A DNA stretch of 64,000 nt, taken from positions 3,804,001 through 3,868,000 of the forward strand of contig LR746271.1 of assembly GCA_902729315.2 (NCBI GenBank). The letters run 5' to 3'. The stretch's first letter is position 1; each line of letters begins with the position of its first letter. Positions 56,395-64,000 of the stretch are shown here, piece after piece. Source of the DNA: Spirodela intermedia (Eukaryota; Streptophyta; Magnoliopsida; Alismatales; Araceae). Under the pieces are notes generated by a model. That model did not search any database. It worked only from the letters and a program-made list of their open reading frames with translations, and was not told the DNA's origin. A program made the translations under genes and the position numbers.

Positions 56395-57902
56395 TGATAA
56401 GTCTAAATTTAGGGTGTTGTGAATCCTAACTAGAGCTTAATCAAAAATATTTATAAGTCTAACTCTTGATTGATTATGTAGAAAGTATTGAGCTAGGGTC
56501 ATATCCACAGGGAATGGGATCAGGTTGAGGTGAAAATTTAAACTCTCATGGATTGAGGGGAGAGAGAGATGAATGGAGGGAGGGGAAGTATCTTACACCT
56601 AAGGGGTAAGACACTTGGAAGAATGTAATCGGTTAGGCTGTGCAAACGTGATTTCTAAACTACATAGAACATTAAATGCTAACCTATCTATGCAAGGATT
56701 GAGATAGGGGGCATGAAAGCTCTAAAGAATAGCACTTACCTTGGGGTTCACATCGCCAACCCAAGGCTCTAATCAACAGCCAGTAGGTGCTCTCTCTCTT
56801 GGCAAGCCTCTTTCTCTTGCTCCCTCCTAATACTAACCTACCTAATTTCGGAGTTAATGGGATAGTGAATGCACATGAAGATCGCACACTTACCCTAGGG
56901 GTCTATCTCGCCAACCTAGGGCTCTAATCATCTGCAGGTAGGTGCATCTTCTCTTCCACGTCACTCTTCTCCCTTCCTCTTTGCTAACCCCTTCCATCAC
57001 ACAAGAAATGGACAAAATAAATTCATTCATACTTGCATAACAGAAGAGGGACTCTTGGGGTCTTGTCCTACAGCCAATCCTAGTCTAGAACCACCAAAGA
57101 GTGCCTCCACAGGTGGGGACATGAGACATTAAATACCCCCTTTTAATTCCTATTTTACCCTCTTACAATTTAGCAATTGACCTCCCTTTGTGTCTACTAT
57201 TAAAGCGATTTACAAGGGCATTTAGGGTCTACATATTTCAAGAGTGGGTGCCAGCACTGCCCTACTTTTCTTCTTCTATTCATCAGCAATTTGAAGCTTG
57301 TCCCCTCAGCCAGCCCGATTAGGCCTTGGGCTACAGCTGAGCTCCTTGTAGTTGGGCCTTGGGCTGCATATTTGGGCCTTGGCTTCAGCTGGACCCAATT
57401 GTCTTCTTGAGCCTTGACTCTAGATAAACTTTATTTAGATTTCATGAAAATATGCATCCACAGCCTTGGCACCAGCTAGACCTTGGTTGGGCTCATGGAG
57501 ATCCACATTCAGCTCCAAGCTTCAGCTGGTGCTCTGTTGGTCTGACCCTTGTAGGCCCATTGACTTATTGGCATGCCTTTAAGTCCTTGGGTTTGTCTTT
57601 GGCCCAATTTTTCAATACTTAGACTTTAGGATTTCGTCTCTTTTTTTCCCAATAGAGGCCTAATACTCTGCACATGTAAGCTTAGAGAATAATCAATATA
57701 ATTGAGTTGTTGAACTTCCACAATGTCCAAAAACATTAATCCATAGATGTGCTAAAAAATGTGTAAACTTGTGACTTAAGCAATAATATATGGATTACAC
57801 AAAATGAATCATTTAAGTGATAACATGCATGATTTCTATCAAGTATATGTGTAAAATCGTATAGTTTAGGTACATCAAAGCATGAATGTATGCATGTTAT
57901 CA
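56395..57902 (+). mobile_element. Solo LTR of a third family (E), 1508 bp
   Basis: Starts TGATAAGTCTAAATTTAGGG and ends GCATGTTATCA, so the terminal TGATAA/TTATCA form an inverted repeat. The exact 5-bp target duplication GCAAC is at 56390-56394 and 57903-57907. It is noncoding, with several CTTGGGC/TTGGGCC-rich stretches in the second half. The layout is similar to element D at 45518. Confidence 0.88.
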
Positions 57903-59151
57903 GCAACACATACATCATGTACTACAATATGTGTCCACACATGCCATGCAATCATATATGACATAACCTTTAGTTGTATATCTTTCTTAAATTGGTAGTT
58001 TAGTGTTCTCAAATATGCCTAAGGTAGAAAATAATTTAATCTTAATATTGAAAGTGTTAGATTCAAATGTTAGAGTTGAAATAATAACAGTTCAATTAAG
58101 ACTTCAATATATGATTGCCAAGTTTAAATCATTGAATATAAAGAACATTAAATTCATATTAATTATAACCTAAAAATTTAAATTAAAATATAATTTATCT
58201 TTTCTTGATTTGAAATATGAACTAATAACTTTCGAATAAATTTCATTTGTAACAAGTCAACAACAAGTAGACTGACTAGTAAGTTTAGTCAAAGTGCACT
58301 AAAGCGTTAATTTTGTTCGCACATAATAGCCAAGAAAATATACTAAGAGGGGGGGGATGAATTGATTTTAAGCTATTTATAGGAAATGTTGTAATGATAG
58401 GTGAACACAAAATAATCTGAGTCAACACAATGGATCAACACATGATTTTTTGAGTCAACATAGTTTTTCAGTTGGTACACACTATTTCAGTAGGTTGATA
58501 TAATAACTTCAAAATCATTTAGGACCTTAATATTCCACGTAGTTTGGCCTTCCCTTGGCCTTGTCTATTTTCCATGGGTCCCTTCTCATAGATTTCAATA
58601 CTCTTCTTTAGAATTATAAACAAAATATTGGATTAGTAACCTTTTTCTTACACTATTTTCACAAATTTCTCTTCATTCTAGACAAAGACATTTACCATTC
58701 TATCCACTTTACAAGTATTCCCTAAATTGACTTGAAAAATAAAATAATTCTCAATAGAAGTCAAAACATCACTCTATTGACATCTTGGTAACAACACAAT
58801 ATCAAAACCTAATATAACTTATTTCGTTGTAAATTATATTTGAAATAAAAATTGTCAGCATAATAAGTCCTTCAAATTGACATCCACTCTCCAAGGACTT
58901 TGTCCCTAGGTTCTCCTACATCCTTAGTGTTTACATTTGCTCTATGTGGAGCAATCTACTAGATTTTTCATCTCAGGTCAACTCCTTATATTTGTTGTAA
59001 TCTACTCCTAAATTTTGAGCACTAGCTTGCCTAAATTAAGAACAATTACAAAATGATGGCATGGATAATTAATAGATATTCGTATATATTCAATGTAGAC
59101 CTAGTCAAGAGAGATGGTGCATAGATTTTCCTTAAGCCATTAGGTTCTCCT
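57903..59151. other. AT-rich intergenic region
   Basis: No gene supported. A run of nine G at about 58350-58358 followed by ATGAATTGA resembles decayed retroelement sequence. The remainder is AT-rich. Confidence 0.55.
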
Positions 59152-59659
59152 TCACATAGTAGATAACACCAACACAATGGAATGATTGATGCAGCCAAAC
59201 TTGAGAAGGGAATGGCTTAAGATTTCCATTGTCTCTAGTAAGTCAATGACATATGCATTATCATTAATCTTTTGAAGGACTTTAAATGGATCATACTTTT
59301 GTGGATTGAGTTTGTGATTATTTCTTAGTGTCAATCGTTCTTTTCTTAAGTATATCATAACAAAATCACCAACTTCAAATATCTTCCTTCTTCTTTTTCT
59401 ATTTGCCTTTTCCTTATAGTTTGAATAATTAGTTGTAAGACACTTCTTTACATTCTCATGTATTGTTTGGATGTATTCTATCATGTTATTTGTATCTACA
59501 TTAGTACCAAGTTTTCTTGGTACTTTAATCAAGTCAAGAGGGACTTTTAGTGGGAAAAAATAAACAATAAAAAATAGAGAGTAATTTATAGACCAATTTA
59601 TCATAGAATTGTATGTGAATTATGTTTGAGCTAAGGCAAGATCTCATTATCTTGATTTG
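59152..59659 (-). pseudogene. Ty3/gypsy integrase C-terminal fragment
   Basis: The minus strand reads, with stops, LALAQT then FTYNSMINWS, the end of a gypsy integrase core. PLDLIKVPRK, then KRRRKIFEVGDFVMIYLRKE, and FKVLQKINDNAYVIDL follow; this is the post-core domain seen in plant gypsy elements. Stops replace a Trp and a Glu codon near its start. The fragment is cut at 59659 by LTR copy A5, so the upstream pol may continue beyond the nested insertions to the right. Confidence 0.88.
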
Positions 59660-60728
59660 TGATAAGTCTTAATTATCATGAGTTAATAATTAATAAATAA
59701 TCTAGTTTTCGCTTTAACTCATGATAAATAGACTTATATTTGAGATAAATTGTGAAAAGTAATTTTTATTTGGTTAATGTGAATTTTTGGCTAATTATGT
59801 GATTTTATGCACATTTATATAATTTTTATAATCTTATTTTTGAGATAAATAAAGAAAAATATAATAAAATTAAAAAATTAAAAAAGGTGGAGGACCTGCC
59901 GACCAATTGGGCCCACAAGTGGGTCGAAAGCATAGTCAGGGTGGAGCCGCAAGTAGAGGCTCGAGCGGCTATGGACCGATGGGGACATGTGTGTGTGACT
60001 TCCCTTCCACGTCACTAGTGGCTAGCTAGATGTGGGACGAGTGGTCGTACACACACGAGAAAAATACTCATTATTTCTAAATGTGGTATTACTATATATT
60101 CATCTCAACACTCGGCGTATAATCGATGTGGGATTAAATCGGCGATAAAACTTCTCCATAATGTTTTCGAAGATTTTAATACCTAAATTATCACTTATTT
60201 ATAACAACGAGATACCATGATGATGTCACTATATAAGAGTATTTGAGTACACTTTCTCATGTAGGTGGGTGATCGACGCAAGTTTGAATCTTATCAAAAC
60301 CATAACTCACATTTTTTATCTAATTAAATCTTGATTTTCTTGTACATCGTCGGTGAAGGATTAAGCTGTCAGAATTGCTCATCAACAAAATCTTGTCAAC
60401 ATGATTTGCAGAACATTGTTACTAATTGTTGAATGATTCATGATAAAAGGATCATGAATCTATCAAGTATAAATCATCTCTAATTGATCGACAAACAAGC
60501 CATTGTTAGGAAGAGAATGATCCATCAAGAGATGAGTCACCACCTCTTGAAAGTGTACCAAATGTGATGAAGAACCTCTTCTTATTGAGTGGACTTGAGG
60601 ATGAAGCTCCTTAACATGTGCCCCACCTTTATCTAGCTCCTCTTCATCGGGTGATAGTCACTAGAGAACTGAAAAATTATTATTTTTTCACTTCACCAGG
60701 TGATAGTTGACAGAGACAATTTGACGAC
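59660..60728 (+). mobile_element. Athila-like family A LTR, copy A5 (5' part)
   Basis: Begins TGATAAGTCTTAATTATCAT. It is the most diverged copy and carries about 120 extra bp around 60130-60250. It stops at 60728, where copy A6 begins, at the point matching GACGA(T)T...GACGACCCATTTCAT in the other copies. The left flank ATTTG (59655-59659) should recur after its missing 3' end, beyond the window. Confidence 0.88.
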
Positions 60729-61232
60729 TAATAAGTCTTCATTATCATGAGTTAATAATTAATAAATAATATAGTTTTAGCCTTAACTCATGATAAATAG
60801 ACTTATATTTGTGTTAAAGTGTGAAAAGTGGTTTTCAATTGATTAACATGATTTTTTGGGTAATTATGTGATTTTATATGATTTTTACAGTCTTACTTTT
60901 GAGATAAATGAAGGAAAAGAAATTAAAATTAAAATATAGCAAAATGGGGGGGACCCACCGGCCAGCCGAGCCCGCAAGGGGGTCGGAAGCGCAGTCGGGA
61001 GTAGCCGCGAGCAGGGGCTCGAGTGGCTTGAACCGATGGGGACACGTGTGCGCCACTCCCCTTCCACGTCACCGGTGGCTAGCCGACTGTGGGGCAAAGA
61101 GTGGTTGTACACGCGCGAGAAAGAGACTTTGCTTAGAAATGTAACATTATTTTATATTCGCTCAAACATTCGGCGCACAAGCGATGTGGGACTAAACCCG
61201 CGTCACCTTCCACCAGAAAGGGGCAGGATAAT
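60729..61232 (+). mobile_element. Athila-like family A LTR, copy A6 (5' part)
   Basis: Begins TAATAAGTCTTCATTATCAT, inserted in A5 after ACGAC (60724-60728). It is interrupted after 504 bp by copy A7 at 61233, following the CCAGAAAGG part of the LTR. It keeps the terminal inverted repeat of the family. The remainder is expected to the right of the window. Confidence 0.9.
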
Positions 61233-62868
61233 TGATAAGTCTTCATTATCATGAGTTAATAATTAGTAAATAATATAGTTTTAGCCTTAACTCATGATAA
61301 ATAGACTTATATTTATGTTAAAGTGTGAAAAGTGGTTTTCAGTTGATTAACGTGAATTTTTAGGTAATTATGTGATTTTACATGAATTTATATGATTTTT
61401 ATAGTCTTGCTTTTGAGATAAATGAAGAAAAAGAAATAAAAAATAAGACAAAATGAGGGGGACCTACCGGCCAGCCAGGCTTGCAAGCGGGTCGAAAGCT
61501 CAGTCGGGGAGTAGCCGCGAGCAGGGGCTCGAGCGGCTTGGACTGATAGGGGCACGTGTGCGCCACTCCCCTTCCATGTCACCGGTGGCAAGTCGGCTAT
61601 GGGGCAAGGAGTAGTTGTACACGTGAGAGAAGGAACTTTGCTTAGAAAGCTAACATTACTATATATTCGCCCGAAAAATCAGCGCACAACCGATGTGGGA
61701 CTAAACCCGCATCACACCTTCCTCAGAAGGAGCGGACAACCGGCGTAGGTTCGAATCCTTCAAGAGTCAAAATTCATATATTTTTATCTGATTATCGCGA
61801 CTTTCCTGCAGATCGCCGGTGAAGGATTAAGCAACGAGAATCGCTGGATCATCGGCAAAAATCTCGTCAACGCGATTCGCGGAGCATTGCTACTAAAATT
61901 GCTGAACGATTCGCGATAAAAGGATCGCAAATCCATCGAGTAAATCATCTCCGATTGATCAACGAACAAGCCGTCGTCAGGAAGAGGACAATCTGCCGGG
62001 AGACGAGTCGCCACTTCCTGAGAGCATATCAGATGCGATGAAGAGCCTCATCTTGCTGTGCGGACCTGAGGATGAAGCTTCCTGACACGCGCCCCACCTC
62101 CATCCAGCTCCTCTCCGTCAGGTGACAGCTGCCGGAGAGCCACAAAGTTGCCGTTTTTCCGCTCCGCCGGGTGACAGCCACCAGAGACGATTCGACGACC
62201 CATTTCATTAATCTCTAGACTTCGCGAGAAGATCTAGAGATTGGCCACGTCGTGGTTGTCCAAGGAGAGCCTTCGAGGCCGTAGACACTGCACGACGATC
62301 CTCCCGAACACTCAGAATTCCGGTGCATCGCCGACGCATCGCCGTCGCGACGCCAGAACTCTGTTTTCCTACTTTCAACTTAATTTTCGTTTCATTTAGT
62401 GATAATTTGTTGATTTTAAATTTACCAACATATACTTCATTTCATTACGATTCTTCCGTCTTTTACAGATCTTAATTTGATCAATTAAATCGTCTATAAT
62501 CACTTATGTAAGAATCACCGGGTGGAACTCTGTTTCTACCCGATTCGCGTTCGCCGAGTGCTGACATCATCATGACGCCCACACCCTTATTTCTTTTTTT
62601 TCGTGAATTTTAAATATATCTCCTTTTCATTTCTTAGTACAAAATTCATATAATATAGTATTATCTGGGGAAAATTCTGAATAAATACCAGATATTATAT
62701 CACATCCCTATGATCGACTTGGAAAATTACCGCTATTTTTGGAAGTTTTATTGAATTATAATTGATATATTTGTTCAGAAATACTTCTAAATATCTAAAA
62801 ATTCGTATTTTCTAGTTTTATAAATTTTATATTTGCGTGATTTAATAAACAACGAATAGGTCACGTCA
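61233..62868 (+). repeat. 5' LTR of an Athila-like Ty3/gypsy element (copy A7)
   Basis: 1636 bp, TGATAAGTC to GGTCACGTCA, followed at once by a PBS and gag. This shows that family A LTRs belong to an Athila-like gypsy element. It is inserted in A6 after ATAAT (61228-61232). The B-box-like GGTTCGAATCC is at 61748-61758. Confidence 0.95.
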
Positions 62869-62873
62869 AATTT

Positions 62874-62891
62874 TGGCGCCGTTGCTGGGGA
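62874..62891 (+). other. Primer binding site, tRNA-Asp type
   Basis: TGGCGCCGTTGCTGGGGA matches the complement of the plant tRNA-Asp 3' end at 17 of 18 positions as I recall that tRNA. tRNA-Asp priming is known for Athila elements. It lies five bases after the LTR end. Confidence 0.85.
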
Positions 62892-63213
62892 TGTATTGCA
62901 TAATATTTAGTATTTTTCTATTTTTCTCTTAGAGTACACAAAAAATTTAACTCTTGTTTTATTTTCTTTTTGTTGATTTTTTTTTAAGAAAAAGTGAACA
63001 AAAAGAAGCAAGGCAAGGACTGGAGCATACTGAAGGAGGGTAACAATTACTAAACTTTTCCCTCGAATTTATTGATTTTTTTATGCATGGTAGAAGATCC
63101 TTGCATCCAAGGCTAGAAAATCCTTTCATTATTTCATTCAAGACTAAAAATCCGAAAGAAAATTAATTTTGATAGATCCTAAAGAAAGTATAGGTCAAAC
63201 TGAGAACAATCCA
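62892..63213. other. Leader of the Athila-like element
   Basis: About 320 bp between PBS and gag, AT-rich, without an open frame of note. Confidence 0.7.
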
Positions 63214-63936
63214 ATGGCCATGAAAAATTATTATATCCCTGATTCATTTCAAAGAGCATCCAATATTAGAGTCCCATTAGCACCCAATGTTAAATTCGAA
63301 ATAAATCTAAGAATTTTTCAAATGCTCCCTAATTTTCATGGATTGCCTTTAGAGGAACCTCATCAGCACTTAGAAAAATTTCATATGGTCTGTGATTTAG
63401 TTAATCTCTCTCAAGTTACACTGGAAATTATTAAGATGAAATTATTTTCTCATACATTTAGGGACAAAGCTAGTCATTGGCTATCCACATTAGATAGAGA
63501 ATTAACTAGCTGGAAAGACATAGAATATGCCTTTCTTCGAAAATTTTATCCCTTAGGAAAAACCCAAAATATGAGAAAATATATATGGAGTTTTTCTCAA
63601 AGATCAGGAGAAACTTTACATGAGACATGGGAAACATTCAAAGATTTACTTAAAAAGTGTCCTCATCATGCTATACCTAAGTGGCAGCTCAATAGAATTT
63701 TTTATGATAAATTATTAGAACAACATAGAAATATAGTTGATTCTATATGTGGAGGAGCTTTTATGGAGAAAACCCTTGATGAGATTTACAGTCTTTATGA
63801 GAATTTAAGTGAAAATTCTAGAGATCAAGCCTCTTTTAAATTATATGACAGGGATAAGAAGAGAGGAATTTATGAATTACATCATGATGATGATTCTAAA
63901 TTTAGAAATGAGGTTCAGATTAATCAAAGATTATAA
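63214..63936 (+). pseudogene. gag of the Athila-like element, broken by a stop and cut by the window edge
   Basis: Retrotransposon gag (capsid) of the Athila/Tat gypsy group. The first ATG in frame is at 63214. Recognisable blocks are FHGLPLEEPHQHLEKFHMVC, LFSHTFRDKASHWL, KFYPLGKTQNMR, ETLHETWETFKDLLKKCPHH and a DSICGGAFMEKTLDEIY segment. A TAA at 63934-63936 ends the frame, but the same frame continues past it with gag-like sequence (KLNLLIDNIRKPL) to the window edge, so the stop looks like a nonsense mutation. Confidence 0.88.
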
Positions 63937-64000
63937 AAACTTAATTTACTTATTGACAATATTAGAAAGCCTCTTAACCCTCAATTTAATTCAAATAGTA

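Overview
The window is nuclear DNA from a flowering plant. Genes have GT-AG introns and encode plant-specific proteins: an extra-large G protein, a TMK receptor kinase, an NFD5-type PPR protein and an MMD1-type PHD protein. The repeats are typical plant Ty1/copia and Ty3/gypsy LTR elements. Several exons are very GC-rich, above all the TMK and PHD genes, and sit in AT-rich intergenic DNA. That suggests a monocot or another lineage with GC-rich genes. I cannot name the species.

The left half (about 0.7-33 kb) is the gene island. In order: an extra-large G protein (minus, 8 exons, 852 aa); a 6 kb AT-rich gap; a DUF760 / UV-B-induced chloroplast protein (plus, 3 exons, 416 aa); a TMK-type leucine-rich-repeat receptor kinase (plus, one exon, 927 aa); a short BAP31-like ER membrane protein (minus, 4 exons, 129 aa); an NFD5-type PPR protein (minus, 2 exons, 728 aa); and an MMD1/MS1-class PHD-finger protein (minus, 3 exons, 715 aa). 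I worked out exon borders by hand from splice sites, reading phase and family similarity; each model closes in frame. The genes do not form one pathway. They cover G-protein signalling, plastid light response, cell-surface auxin-type signalling, ER trafficking, organellar RNA processing and pollen development.

The right half (about 33-64 kb) is a retrotransposon nest. A decayed Ty1/copia element spans about 40.05-55.29 kb, with its own LTRs, PBS, gag, protease, integrase, reverse transcriptase and RNase H. It has been invaded by three solo LTRs of one Athila-like family (one in each copia LTR, one in pol), by a solo LTR of a second family, and by an LTR-like piece of a third. A short antisense mitochondrial-type large-subunit rRNA fragment interrupts its pol. 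To the right are a separate solo LTR (56.4-57.9 kb), a gypsy integrase remnant, and two partial Athila-like LTRs. The last is nested around the 5' end of an Athila-like element whose LTR, tRNA-Asp-type PBS and gag run to the window edge.

I found no new enzymatic or defence system. The most interesting items are the reconstructable insertion order with exact 5-bp target duplications, a pol III B-box-like sequence kept in the Athila-like LTRs, the rRNA insert in copia pol, two stop-free 3n introns (possible exitrons), a palindromic pair of ACGT elements upstream of the UV-B-type gene, a tandem array of palindromic CACGTG-like units, and a DUF760 / BAP31-like neighbourhood that I recall also being present twice in Arabidopsis.
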